Part shown: positions 20,058 through 29,297 of the stretch, piece by piece
How positions within the stretch are numbered: position 1 is the stretch's first letter
Layout: every line of letters starts with the position of its first letter
NCBI GenBank assembly: GCA_012972825.1
Contig: JABDHL010000005.1
Coordinates: 1-64,000, forward strand
DNA from: Chlorobiaceae bacterium
GTDB lineage: Bacteria; Bacteroidota; Chlorobiia; Chlorobiales; Chlorobiaceae
Reading direction: 5' to 3'
DNA length: 64,000 bases
The notes under the pieces: model-generated
Told to the model about the DNA's origin: nothing
What the model saw: only the letters and a program-made list of their open reading frames with translations
Database searches by the model: none
Translations under genes and position numbers: made by a program

Positions 20058-20082
20058 GGGAACGACATGCATATCGTACAGT
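20058..20082 (+). repeat. REP-like element, orphan copy
   Basis: Twenty-five bases that match the copy at 21997-22021 at 22 positions and the inverted copy at 23113-23137 at all but 5. The shared core is CATATCRTACAGT. It sits in a wider hairpin: TTAGGGAA at 20055-20062 can pair with TTCCCTTAA at 20089-20097. No transposase adjoins this copy. Confidence 0.7.
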
Positions 20083-20449
20083 ACGAGCTTCCCTTAAGAA
20101 TTTTCCCTTTACAAGATGTATATATTCCGCGCATTATTACTGTTGCCGGCGAAAAAAATAAATTTATTCTGCTTCGCATGGAATATACATGATGCTGAGG
20201 TGAAGTGCATTTTTGTTAGCTGTTGACCTAAACTATTTCCCTCCCTCTGACGCTGATACCCTGTGTTTGCCAATACAATCAACATTCAAGCAGGCCATAG
20301 CACCAATAACCTCCTTGAATGTTGATTTTACCGTATGGATCCGAAAGTACCCATGAAGCAATGCTTCGAAGTCATAACCAGGCTCGTATCGTTGGGAAAC
20401 AATAATCTCCACTGTTCGATTTTTGAGAACATGAAGTTCCACCTAATCT
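20083..20449. other. Mostly non-coding gap with a 14-bp inverted repeat
   Basis: The gap between the acyltransferase start and the GH16 gene end. Its notable structure is a perfect 14-base inverted repeat (20277-20290 and 20314-20327, arm AATCAACATTCAAG) with a 23-base loop. A 69-codon minus-strand frame (20233-20442, GTG start) covers the repeat. It resembles nothing I know and may not be a gene. No T-tract makes the hairpin an obvious terminator for the GH16 gene. Confidence 0.5.
20233..20442 (-). CDS. Doubtful small ORF (69 aa), no recognised family
   Basis: A GTG-initiated frame immediately downstream of the GH16 gene on the same strand. The product is basic and has no recognisable domain or signal. 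The coding sequence contains a perfect 14-base inverted repeat, which is unusual for a real gene and hints that this is an element or a gene remnant. I include it because it fills the gap between two clear genes; it may be spurious. Confidence 0.25.
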   Translation of the reverse strand: MELHVLKNRTVEIIVSQRYEPGYDFEALLHGYFRIHTVKSTFKEVIGAMACLNVDCIGKHRVSASEGGK

Positions 20450-21763
20450 TTAGTTGCCATACGCTTCATAGATGATCCCATTAGCAACGACACCAGCAAG
20501 ATTTGCAATATTCTCTGATGACTCAGAAAACTGTGTAAGAACATGCGCTCGGGAATCTGAATGAAGGGCATTAATCCAGTAATCGTATCCGCCCTGATCG
20601 GGAGTGCGACCAAGTACATGCTGGTAAAGAAGAGTTACATAAGTTGAGTCTGTAGGATTTGAACCATACATCGCTTTGAACTCACTGCTATTAATAAAAT
20701 CTCCTGCAACCTCTGTTAAAGATGTACCATGATTCATAACATTAAACCAATACCCTAACCCGCCATAATCTGGGGCACGGTCGAAAGCTGCCTTATATAT
20801 CCGGTATGATTCCAAAAGATGTAACGTAGGCGTTGCTGCAATTGAAAGCGTATGGTCACTGAATAGAAGGGTATCGATATTCATAACCGTGTCAGCACCT
20901 CCTGTGCCAACATTATCTTTGATTGAAAATCCTGATCCAGATTGTGAGATTGTGAAGTCGGCTTCATTTCCTGAAAAAAGAACGGTCTTGACACCTGTAT
21001 TACCATTAAAAATGTCGTTACCTGAAGTACCAGTTTGAATTGTTGGAAGCTGTCCGATACTCACAGAATCGATATTAAAAGCATAGGTTGTATCAGCACT
21101 TGCATTAATAACTGGATGCAGTGCTGGATCGTAAGCGTACACCCAATTCGACGCAGGAACATAAATATCCAAATGCAGTGCCATCGGATTCTGTGGAATA
21201 TTCGAGGTCTGTTCTCGAAGCAACTGACCGTCAACAAACCATCGTATTGCATTTTGGAACCATTCGATACGATAGGTGTGTTCTTCAGTTAATGCTCTAT
21301 AAATTTGATTAGACTGAGGATTACCTGTGCCAAGGGGTACATTCGTATAGACGTTGGTCTGAATCTGGTTTGGGTGACTAGACAACGCTTCAAAATCGAT
21401 CTCGTCATGATGGCTAGCATCTGTGTAATTGTAGAGAAACATTCCTCCGACAATACCCGCATGTAAAATGCCTGCAAAATTAGCCTTAATTTCAATAGAA
21501 ACTCCAGGCGAATATGTCTTGGTGGTGACTACTTCTGTACCATAGAAGGAAGGCACGGGGCCGTTGGTGGGGTTATATGTATAGAGCAAGAGCGGTAATA
21601 TGCCATTTGACACTGACGGAAGCGATTGGATATATTGAGTTTGTCCATTAAATGAAGGATTATTGACAGCTGCCCAATGGTTGAAATCCCAGTCAGCCGA
21701 ATCTAATGGATTATTGAAATCAGCAGTGAAAAGGGTTGTTAAGTCATTGGCTTCTCCAGACAT
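20450..21763 (-). CDS. GH16 family glycoside hydrolase fused to DUF4214
   Basis: A 437-residue protein. Residues about 15-245 form a GH16 laminarinase/lichenase-like jelly roll with the catalytic motif HHDEIDFEAL (E-x-D-x-E). About 250-310 is a Gly/Asp-rich calcium-binding-like stretch ending GADTVMNIDTLLFSD. About 320-430 holds two DUF4214 repeats (FDRAPDYGGLGYW, LGRTPDQGGYDYW). The start at 21763 is chosen because AAGGAG (21769-21774) lies 5 bases before it; an upstream in-frame start at 21796 has no such site. There is no signal peptide, so type I-like secretion is likely. It may trim or remodel the glycan made by the cluster upstream, or attack an external beta-glucan. The DUF4214 tail is shared with the protein at the window's left edge. 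Confidence 0.88.
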   Translation of the reverse strand: MSGEANDLTTLFTADFNNPLDSADWDFNHWAAVNNPSFNGQTQYIQSLPSVSNGILPLLLYTYNPTNGPVPSFYGTEVVTTKTYSPGVSIEIKANFAGILHAGIVGGMFLYNYTDASHHDEIDFEALSSHPNQIQTNVYTNVPLGTGNPQSNQIYRALTEEHTYRIEWFQNAIRWFVDGQLLREQTSNIPQNPMALHLDIYVPASNWVYAYDPALHPVINASADTTYAFNIDSVSIGQLPTIQTGTSGNDIFNGNTGVKTVLFSGNEADFTISQSGSGFSIKDNVGTGGADTVMNIDTLLFSDHTLSIAATPTLHLLESYRIYKAAFDRAPDYGGLGYWFNVMNHGTSLTEVAGDFINSSEFKAMYGSNPTDSTYVTLLYQHVLGRTPDQGGYDYWINALHSDSRAHVLTQFSESSENIANLAGVVANGIIYEAYGN

Positions 21764-21996
21764 GATAGCTCCTTGTTGGATTATTATGAGATACAAGATT
21801 ATAACTCATTCATGTACTCATGATTTTGCAAAGAGTATTATGAAGATAAAATGTGTGGGGTATCGAACTGACTACCATGTAATGCGTTATTCACGGTAAC
21901 ACAGCATTCCTGACTGAAAGGCTTCAAATTTATACGAACGTAAAAAAACACCTTAACTGAAAGTAGATAAAAAAGCAATTACATCATAGTCGATCA

Positions 21997-22021
21997 GGGG
22001 ACGACATTCATATCATACAGT
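21997..22021 (+). repeat. REP-like repeat, left copy
   Basis: It begins GGGGACGACATTCATATC and overlaps the last three codons of the transposase gene. It is inverted relative to the copy at 23113-23137, with three mismatches. Confidence 0.75.
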
Positions 22022-22990
22022 CCGAACTGCTGTTCTAACAATTTCGGCAACTCCTGAGGTGGATATTCCAAGCAGCCTTGCCGTTTCGGCTAACGATAAT
22101 CCATATTCCCTAACCAACGTATCCGCCACTTCTTTTCTCAATCGTGATAACCCCGACTGCCGACTTCCTGATTGCAGCAGAACGATCGAAACATCTCTTG
22201 CTTCACATTGCCTTTGTACTTCCACAACAGCACACCGCTTTCTATCCAAAGTGCTTAACTGACATTTTACGTTGTATTCAGCCTGATCAAGCACTTCTTT
22301 AACAAAATCCCCATCACCAAGAATCCGCGCATCTCCAAGCTGTTGTTCTCCACGCTTCCTCAAAGCTTTAACTTCTGACCAACCGCCAAGTGACCGAATC
22401 AAACCCCCACCTGTCAATTCAGACTTTTTACCAATACGACTCTCTGCCTCAACAAATGAACGATAAGCATTTCGTGCCTGACCTTCTTGCAGACCAAAAT
22501 ACTGGAGCACATAATCCCGAGCCTGCCAGTCATTATCATGCAGTTTCATGATAACAGCATGACCACTCCATAGATAAGTGTCCAGTTCTTTCAGCGAATG
22601 CACAAGCCCTGCCCTGTATGGATTAAGATGGATATAGCTGACAAGCTGCTGAAAATATAGGTCTTCCTGGCAAACAATTGATTTATAACGATTCTGGAAA
22701 AGATATCCGTGCCGATGATGCTTTCTATTGTACCTGATGGCGTATCCGGTAAGAAGTTTGCGCATGAAGCTACTCATCCCATCTGCACCGCTTTTGAGCA
22801 GAATATGGGCATGATTGGTCATGATAGCCCAAGCATAAACAGCCGTTCCGGTAGCTTTTGATAACCGGCCCATTTGAAACACAAAATCTTCCCTGTCTTG
22901 TTCGTCAATCACAATCGGGCCTCGTTCTATTCCCCTGACCATCACATGATGCAGAGTACCAGGGGAATCAAGTCTCGGACCTCTTGGCAT
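22013..22990 (-). CDS. REP-associated tyrosine transposase (RAYT, IS200/Y1-type)
   Basis: A 325-residue protein. The N-terminal Y1 transposase domain (about 5-150) has the histidine pair in TNHAHILL (near 60) and the conserved block around the catalytic Tyr in SYIHLNPYRAGLV (near 118-130). The N-terminus MPRGPRLDSPGTLHH is standard for RAYTs. The C-terminal part ends in a helix-turn-helix (TARLLGISTSGV), a common extension in this group. RAYTs nick single-stranded REP hairpins through a Tyr-DNA bond. The gene looks intact. Its neighbours are unrelated, which supports insertion between the polysaccharide cluster and the housekeeping block. Confidence 0.93.
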   Translation of the reverse strand: MPRGPRLDSPGTLHHVMVRGIERGPIVIDEQDREDFVFQMGRLSKATGTAVYAWAIMTNHAHILLKSGADGMSSFMRKLLTGYAIRYNRKHHRHGYLFQNRYKSIVCQEDLYFQQLVSYIHLNPYRAGLVHSLKELDTYLWSGHAVIMKLHDNDWQARDYVLQYFGLQEGQARNAYRSFVEAESRIGKKSELTGGGLIRSLGGWSEVKALRKRGEQQLGDARILGDGDFVKEVLDQAEYNVKCQLSTLDRKRCAVVEVQRQCEARDVSIVLLQSGSRQSGLSRLRKEVADTLVREYGLSLAETARLLGISTSGVAEIVRTAVRTV

Positions 22991-23112
22991 ACGCTGTCAA
23001 CAATTAAAAAAAATAATAATTTACATAAATTATACTTCAATTTACAGGAAAGTTTTGCTTATCCTCAATAAAAAGAGCATCTGTAGCTGTTGCTATAACG
23101 ATAAATGATGTT

Positions 23113-23137
23113 ACTGTACGATATGAATACCGTCCCC
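23113..23137 (-). repeat. REP-like repeat, right copy, with tandem 12-mers
   Basis: The reverse complement begins GGGGACGGTATTCATATC and matches the left copy at 22 of 25 bases. It overlaps the first of two GTCCCCTAAATC copies set 15 bases apart. Confidence 0.75.
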
Positions 23138-23184
23138 TAAATCTTTGTCCCCTAAATCATTCCTCTTGTGTGGGGCAAGTAGCT

Positions 23185-24129
23185 TTAGCTTATTGTGGTG
23201 CCGTTTTTACTCTTCGAAAATGGTCGAGTCCAGGGTAGTTTCCAGCGGTTGTGGAGCCAGAACCACTCTTCGGGGTGTTGATAGATGTGGCGGGCAAGGA
23301 CTTTGGTGTAGCGGCGGGCAAGTTCTTCGGCGTCGGTCTTGGTGGTTCCGAGACCTGTCTGGTCAATTTCTTGAAAATCCACTGAATAAAGGCCCTTACC
23401 ATCTCTTCGGGACATACCGACAAAGAGTGGTACCCCTGCTTTAAGGGCAAGATAGGCCGGACCAAGAAAGACTGATGAGCTGCGACCAAGAAACTCTGTT
23501 GAAAACCCCCCAACGGGGTCTGACTGATCGCCGAGAAGTACTAAAATCTCTCTGTTTTTAAGAGCTCTGAGTCCCTCTCGAAGAGCCTGCCCGTCATACA
23601 CAATACGGTTGCCGCTCATGGATCTCCATCTATTGATCTGACGGTCGACTGCATGATTTTTTAGAGGCCTTACCACAAGAGTCAGGGGTGCCATCAATAA
23701 TCCTATGCAATGGGCCATGAGTTCCCAGTTGCCGTAATGTGCTGATACCAAGACCACTCCTTTGTTGCGATCAATGGTTTTGGCAAGAAAATCAAGGGCA
23801 TCAATATCAATAAGCCTTGCCGCATCCCCGGCAGTTTTGATCATGGGCAGACGAAGCACTTCGATAAAATTTTCGGCCTGGTGGCGATATACCTGCCGGG
23901 CAATGGCTTTTATTTCAGAATTTTTTTTTTCGGGGAAGGTGAGTGCAAGGTTGTTTTCTACAAGCGGACGCCTCATTTTAAGAACGTTATAGAGAAAATC
24001 GCCAATAACATACGCTACTGCTGTTGAATGTTTACGGCTTATGCTTCTGACGAGTACGCCAAGCATCATGATAAGAGCGTAGAGTACCTTGTCGGCAATG
24101 TTATCGTCTTCATCCCAGCTGCGCTTCAT
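23185..24129 (-). CDS. lpxL: LpxL/HtrB-family lipid A lauroyl acyltransferase
   Basis: A 314-residue lysophospholipid-acyltransferase-fold protein with the catalytic H-x4-E motif in SAHYGNWE (near 130), then GDQSDP (near 218) and FLGRSSSVFLGP. A hydrophobic N-terminal segment (about 15-30) would anchor it in the inner membrane. The family adds secondary acyl chains to Kdo-lipid A from acyl-ACP. It is divergent from rfaE2, which makes a heptose precursor for the LPS core, so the two share a 121-base promoter region. LpxM or a non-LPS lipid acyltransferase cannot be excluded. Confidence 0.85.
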   Translation of the reverse strand: MKRSWDEDDNIADKVLYALIMMLGVLVRSISRKHSTAVAYVIGDFLYNVLKMRRPLVENNLALTFPEKKNSEIKAIARQVYRHQAENFIEVLRLPMIKTAGDAARLIDIDALDFLAKTIDRNKGVVLVSAHYGNWELMAHCIGLLMAPLTLVVRPLKNHAVDRQINRWRSMSGNRIVYDGQALREGLRALKNREILVLLGDQSDPVGGFSTEFLGRSSSVFLGPAYLALKAGVPLFVGMSRRDGKGLYSVDFQEIDQTGLGTTKTDAEELARRYTKVLARHIYQHPEEWFWLHNRWKLPWTRPFSKSKNGTTIS

Positions 24130-24250
24130 AGAAATCGGCTATCTTTTATCATATTCTGACAATCGGAGAGTATACGCTAAATTGTGAAAAATATCAGCAA
24201 TGAAACTCTTATCCTTCTTTCAGCTCATTCATTCAAAGAAGTTATGATAT

Positions 24251-24763
24251 ATGAATAATCAAAATAAACTCTTGAACCGAAAAGAGGCTCTTGAAAAAGT
24301 CCGGGTGTGGCAGGCTGCGGGAAAAAAAGTTGTGTTTTCCAATGGCTGTTTCGATATTCTTCATGCAGGGCATGTTGAGTACCTGACGGCTGCGAGTACC
24401 CTTGGTGATGTGCTTATTATCGGTCTGAACAGTGACGATTCGGTTCGCCGGCTGAAAGGAGCACATCGACCAGTGTGCTGTGAAAGTGATCGTGCAGCGG
24501 TGCTTTCAGCATTGCAGGTGGTCGATGGCGTCACTCTGTTTAATGAAGATACTCCGGAAGAGCTGATCGAGATCCTGCTGCCGGACATTCTGGTCAAGGG
24601 ATCGGACTGGGCGGTCGAACAGATTGCCGGGGCCAAGGCTGTCCTGGAGCATGGAGGCTCTGTTCTGACACTCCCTTTGCTGGAGGGGCGCTCAACAACC
24701 GGTATCATCGAAAAAATTATTCAGCTCCATACAACATCATCAATCGACTGTGGAACGGATTAA
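24251..24763 (+). CDS. rfaE2: D-glycero-beta-D-manno-heptose 1-phosphate adenylyltransferase
   Basis: A 170-residue cytidylyltransferase-fold protein with the nucleotide-binding signature NGCFDILHAGHVEYL (near 28-42) and EGRSTTGIIEKI near the end. It corresponds to the C-terminal half of E. coli HldE. The reaction charges heptose 1-phosphate with ATP to give ADP-heptose for LPS inner core synthesis. The kinase half is not in the window. Its 3' end overlaps the GTG start of tamB by 14 bases, so the two are translationally coupled, which links LPS supply with outer membrane assembly. Confidence 0.92.
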   Translation: MNNQNKLLNRKEALEKVRVWQAAGKKVVFSNGCFDILHAGHVEYLTAASTLGDVLIIGLNSDDSVRRLKGAHRPVCCESDRAAVLSALQVVDGVTLFNEDTPEELIEILLPDILVKGSDWAVEQIAGAKAVLEHGGSVLTLPLLEGRSTTGIIEKIIQLHTTSSIDCGTD

Positions 24764-27700
24764 ACGTCATATCCTCATCGTGCTGTCAGCATGCTCCGCT
24801 GTTGTGCTTGTGTTGTCGCTCACCTCACTGATTGTCCTGAACAGCGGGTTGCTTGACCGAATGGCTAAAGATCAGGCTATTGCACTTTTTAACGATAAGC
24901 TGTTCGGTCGGCTTGAACTGCAGGAGCTTCATCTTCAGTTTCCCAACAAGGTCACTCTGATCAATCCTCGTATTTACGGGCCAGGAGATAATACACCCGC
25001 TCTCAAAGCCACCTCAGTTTCCCTGAAATTCAACTTTCTCACTCTCCTTCAGCCTAAGATCAAAAGGATATATCTGCGACGGCTTACCGCCGATTCTCTC
25101 AATGCACGAATTACGACACAAAAAAACGGCAAACTCAATCTTGAACTGATTTTTACTTCCCGCGACCCCGATTCAACAAAAACACAGCTGGAACATTTTT
25201 TCTGCAAAAATCTGCAGATTAAAAACAGCAGACTTTTTTATACCGGAGGCACTCATTCTGGAAATCTGCAGGCAGGGGTGCAACATATAAATCTTGAACT
25301 CTCCAAATTCACCATCAAGAAAAAACTTGTGACAGGGACTCTTGATGCATTGCAGTTCAACTTTCCCTCGTCTCAGTTTTCTTTGCGGCAGGCTTCAGGG
25401 CAATTTTACTTTTCTGAAAACCGATCTGAATTCCTTGGATTGAAAGCTGTGAGTAATAAAAGCAGCGCTGAGCTCTCAACCACAATTGATCGTTTCAATA
25501 TTTTCTCCCGTCAATGGCAACAACAACTGGCCCGCAGCACTTCATTTCTCACTGTGCAGAAGCTGGCCCTTCATAGTGATGACCTGAAGATATTGTTCCC
25601 GGCATATACTCTTCCGGCAGGCATCTATACCTTTAAAGGTAACGCAAGAGGAAAAAGGGATAACGTCGAAATCCTTGAAGCGAAAGTAACTCACCTCAAA
25701 AGCAATATAGACCTGAAGGGTGAACTGCTTAACCTGGACAACAGCAATGCCCTCGGTTACCGCTTGAAATGCGATAGTTCAAGAATCGCCGCACCTTTTC
25801 TTGAGTCACTTCTGAAAGAAAGCCCTTACAAGGAAATAGCCAGCAAAACCGGCGATATTACCTTTGTTGGACATGCGCAGGGAAACCTGAATGCAGTAAA
25901 AACAGATATAACCACTCTCTCCTCTCTCGGAGAGGTATCTGTGAGTGCAGAGGCATCTAAAACAAAATCGGGAGAACTGACCAGTAAAGGCAAGTTTGTG
26001 CTGAAAGGGTTTCAACCCCATAAGCTTTTTGTGACGGGAAGCAGTGAAAAAAGTCTTGTAAACGCTTCGGGCAGCTTTGAAGGAAAAGTTGCCGGTAAAA
26101 AAATAAACCTGTTAACGGCTGACATCAAGCTGGCCAATTCTTTCTGGCGAACCCAACAGGTGAGTGAAGGCTCTCTTTCTCTGAAGTATAACGGTAAACT
26201 GCTGAATAATGCCCTGTTTCTGAAAAACAAAGCGACCAGTTTCAATCTTGACTCAGCAATCGATTTTAGCGATACAACGCCCCGCTACCACGCTAACGGG
26301 AAAGCCAGTGGACTTGATCTTTCGACCATAGTGGGGTCAAATGCTTATAAAAGTGACTTAAACGGTGTCTTTGCAGTGCAGGGATCAGGATATGATCCAA
26401 AAAGTATGAATGTTGCTGCTGTTCTGCAGTTTTCCCCCTCCACCATTAACGGGTTCCAACTTAAAGAGCACTCAAAAGCAGCGTTCGACATTACCCAGAC
26501 TGCTGGTTCTTCCCGGACAAGCATCAGCAGCGATTTTCTTGATGTTTCTGCTGATGGTGACTATTCGCTTGAAGAGCTGATCGAGCTTGGCAAACTTGCA
26601 GGCTCAGGTATATCACGAGAGCTTTCGACACAGAATATCTGGAACTCTGCTCTTCCAAGGCCGACCGCTGCCTTGCATACCCTTACAAAGCCGTTCACCG
26701 TCAACTACCGTATTGCAGTAAAAGATATTGCTCCGCTGGAGATGCTTTTCCCTTATAAGGGCCTGACCCTTCAGGGCAGTGCTGACGGACGTGCCGTCTA
26801 CCGTAACGGACTCTGTTCAATCGGTTCTTCAATCAGTATCGCTCGACTGCAGCTTCGGAATGATGTTCTTTTTGAAAATCTTTCCATGACCACTGCAATG
26901 GAATGCAGCATCAACGGAACACAAAAAGCATCGGCAAGCGGAAAAACATCTGCAATAACAGTTGGTCGAAAAAAAACAGGTACCGCACTCTTTTCGGGTC
27001 GTTATACACCATCACAACTTGATGGAGCCCTTGAGCTGGTTCTTCCCAATCCTGAACAGAGTTTTTCAACAAAATTTTCAGCCACGAGAGAGAGCAACAG
27101 CTATAACCTGCTTTTTCAGCAGCTGGCGATAAAAGACACACCAGGTGTATGGAAAGCTGCGGAAAACTCACGTATCATAATTGGCAAAACATCAGCGAGG
27201 TTTAACCGTTTCACGATAGCAAAGGGTTCGCAGGAGACTGTATTGGACGGTGAGCTCAGCAATTTACTGCCGGGAAGTTTTCAATGTGTTTTGTCAAATG
27301 TGGAACTCGATGAACTGAAACGGTTTTCCATTACTCCTTTTCTTGGAAAGCTGTCGGGCACAGTCAATGCTTCCCTGACGGTAAGCGGTAACCCCAACGC
27401 AAAAACAAGTTCACTCAACGTAAGCGGAAAGAGCGTTCGTTATGATAAATTTCTCATAGGTACCCTGCAGTGCAATGCTCTTCACAATGGTAACTTTCTT
27501 CGCTTTGACCTGCATAGCAGTTTGCCATCAATGAACACTATCGATGGTGCTGGAACAATTCCTCTTGTTCTCAACTTTTATCCCTTTCAGTTCAGGATGC
27601 CCGAACAGCAGGCAATCAGCATATCTGTGCATTCGGATAATCTTTCAGCACAAAGCCTTACCCTGTTGCCTTTTTTTGAATCAGCAGAAGGCATTATACC

Positions 27701-29249
27701 GACAACCCTCAAGATCGAGGGAAAAACTCCAAAGCCCGACATTTTTTTGACCAGCCATCTTCGTAATACAAAGATTAAGGTAGAACCTACACAGGTTTCC
27801 TACGTGCTTAACGGGGAGGTCTATGTCACCCCGAACAGTATAGAAATGCGAAATATATCGGTTAATGACAATCTGAATGGATCAGGAAAAATAGACGGCG
27901 TTGTGAAACTTGAAAAACTGCAACCGATGGGCCTATACCTCGATAGCAAATTTGACAATCTTCTCTTATTCAATAAAAAAGACAGGCAAGATGAAACCTC
28001 GTTCGGAACCATTACCGCAACATCGAATAACCTCAGGCTTCGAGGTACTCTCTCTGAACCAATGGCCGAAGGGGAATTGAGAGTCAATGCTGCGGACTAC
28101 TCACTCTACCGTACGGGAGCGAATGTAAACACCAAGTATATCGGTATTGACAAATTCATCGACTTTGTTCCACGGAACCCTGTCGTCAATGCTCAAGGTA
28201 TCGAAGCTTTGAATAAACCGGCAAAACAGACAGAGTTTTACCATTCGCTGATCGATATTCTGCAGATAAAAAATCTGAGGCTCAGCAGTGTTGAACCACT
28301 TAAGTATACGGTTATTTTTGACCGCATCAGAGGTGAACAGCTTGAAACTTCAATCAACAATCTTTCCCTGGTTGTCAACAAAAGCAATCAGCAATATCGA
28401 CTGTTCGGGTCAGTCAATGTCGTTGGTGGTAAATACAAATTTTCCAATACAAACTTTGATTTGCAGGATGGAGGAAAAATCACCTGGAACAATGTTGATA
28501 TCAGAAGTGCTGTTATGGATAACCTTTATGGAAACAGGTATTTGAGCGCAACAAACCAGCTGACCAGTGAACGGGATAATGTAAAACTGCTTATTGCCAT
28601 TACCGGTACGCTTAATGAACCGCTGGTCACCATGGGCTATTATCTTAATGAGCAAACTCAGCCCTATGCATCGTCAAATATGATTGGTGGAAAATCAAGC
28701 CAGATAGACCCTAATGCGGAACTGAACGTTATTTCCATGCTGCTTTCCAAACAGTGGTATGCCAGACCAGGGAGCAACGGACAGGTTTCCAATATTGCAG
28801 TTTCAAGTGTAGGGATGTCCGCTGGGTCAGGCCTGCTTTCGTCACAGTTTTCTAAGGTCATTCAAAATTTTGCCGGTCTTGAAAGCTTTAATGTCAATGT
28901 CGGGATGGATAAACGAGGCACCCTCAGCGGACTTGACCTTTACGTTGCACTCAGTGTCCCTGGCACAGATGGAAAGGTGCGGTTTATCGGTTCTGGAAGT
29001 GCCCCTACCCTCAAGGATTCACCTCTCTCAAATTATTATGGCACCGAACAGAAAATTGAATATCGGGTGACTCCAAAAATCTACCTTGAAACATACCGTT
29101 CTTACGGACTTAACGCTAATGGAACATCAAGCACCAATCTACAGGCACCTTCGGAAATATGGGGTGCCAGCGTATCCTATCGAGAGCGCTTCCAAACCTG
29201 GGATCAGTTCTGGAAACGACTTATTCCCTCATCCGACAAAAAAAAATAA
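24750..29249 (+). CDS. tamB: TamB-family translocation/assembly or lipid-transport protein
   Basis: A 1499-residue protein with one N-terminal membrane anchor (about 8-32), a very long periplasmic stretch of repeating beta-strands (AsmA/YhdP-like), and a C-terminal TamB (DUF490) domain in about the last 350 residues. TamB-type bridges span the periplasm and are thought to carry phospholipid to the outer membrane or help insert outer membrane proteins with TamA/BamA. No TamA lies in the window. It starts with GTG inside rfaE2. It is longer than E. coli TamB (about 1260 residues), as in many Bacteroidota/Chlorobiota homologs. Confidence 0.9.
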   Translation: MERIKRHILIVLSACSAVVLVLSLTSLIVLNSGLLDRMAKDQAIALFNDKLFGRLELQELHLQFPNKVTLINPRIYGPGDNTPALKATSVSLKFNFLTLLQPKIKRIYLRRLTADSLNARITTQKNGKLNLELIFTSRDPDSTKTQLEHFFCKNLQIKNSRLFYTGGTHSGNLQAGVQHINLELSKFTIKKKLVTGTLDALQFNFPSSQFSLRQASGQFYFSENRSEFLGLKAVSNKSSAELSTTIDRFNIFSRQWQQQLARSTSFLTVQKLALHSDDLKILFPAYTLPAGIYTFKGNARGKRDNVEILEAKVTHLKSNIDLKGELLNLDNSNALGYRLKCDSSRIAAPFLESLLKESPYKEIASKTGDITFVGHAQGNLNAVKTDITTLSSLGEVSVSAEASKTKSGELTSKGKFVLKGFQPHKLFVTGSSEKSLVNASGSFEGKVAGKKINLLTADIKLANSFWRTQQVSEGSLSLKYNGKLLNNALFLKNKATSFNLDSAIDFSDTTPRYHANGKASGLDLSTIVGSNAYKSDLNGVFAVQGSGYDPKSMNVAAVLQFSPSTINGFQLKEHSKAAFDITQTAGSSRTSISSDFLDVSADGDYSLEELIELGKLAGSGISRELSTQNIWNSALPRPTAALHTLTKPFTVNYRIAVKDIAPLEMLFPYKGLTLQGSADGRAVYRNGLCSIGSSISIARLQLRNDVLFENLSMTTAMECSINGTQKASASGKTSAITVGRKKTGTALFSGRYTPSQLDGALELVLPNPEQSFSTKFSATRESNSYNLLFQQLAIKDTPGVWKAAENSRIIIGKTSARFNRFTIAKGSQETVLDGELSNLLPGSFQCVLSNVELDELKRFSITPFLGKLSGTVNASLTVSGNPNAKTSSLNVSGKSVRYDKFLIGTLQCNALHNGNFLRFDLHSSLPSMNTIDGAGTIPLVLNFYPFQFRMPEQQAISISVHSDNLSAQSLTLLPFFESAEGIIPTTLKIEGKTPKPDIFLTSHLRNTKIKVEPTQVSYVLNGEVYVTPNSIEMRNISVNDNLNGSGKIDGVVKLEKLQPMGLYLDSKFDNLLLFNKKDRQDETSFGTITATSNNLRLRGTLSEPMAEGELRVNAADYSLYRTGANVNTKYIGIDKFIDFVPRNPVVNAQGIEALNKPAKQTEFYHSLIDILQIKNLRLSSVEPLKYTVIFDRIRGEQLETSINNLSLVVNKSNQQYRLFGSVNVVGGKYKFSNTNFDLQDGGKITWNNVDIRSAVMDNLYGNRYLSATNQLTSERDNVKLLIAITGTLNEPLVTMGYYLNEQTQPYASSNMIGGKSSQIDPNAELNVISMLLSKQWYARPGSNGQVSNIAVSSVGMSAGSGLLSSQFSKVIQNFAGLESFNVNVGMDKRGTLSGLDLYVALSVPGTDGKVRFIGSGSAPTLKDSPLSNYYGTEQKIEYRVTPKIYLETYRSYGLNANGTSSTNLQAPSEIWGASVSYRERFQTWDQFWKRLIPSSDKKK

Positions 29250-29297
29250 GTCCTTCTGTTTTTGTACATTGCCTGAAAAAACAAAGTGCATTACATC

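Larger units (their letters stand above)
21997..23137 (-). mobile_element. RAYT unit bounded by inverted REP-like repeats
   Basis: A REP-associated transposase gene enclosed by two copies of a 25-base sequence in inverted orientation (21997-22021 and 23113-23137, 22 of 25 identical). The left copy overlaps the transposase stop codon. The right copy is followed by a 12-base direct repeat, GTCCCCTAAATC, at 23132-23143 and 23147-23158. This is a typical REPtron-like arrangement: such transposases recognise REP hairpins and are usually single-copy and domesticated rather than freely moving. Confidence 0.75.

Noticed and set aside
23145-23444. Plus-strand frame over the end of the LpxL-like gene
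   Set aside because: It is antisense to a clear acyltransferase and repeats low-complexity codons; a shadow.
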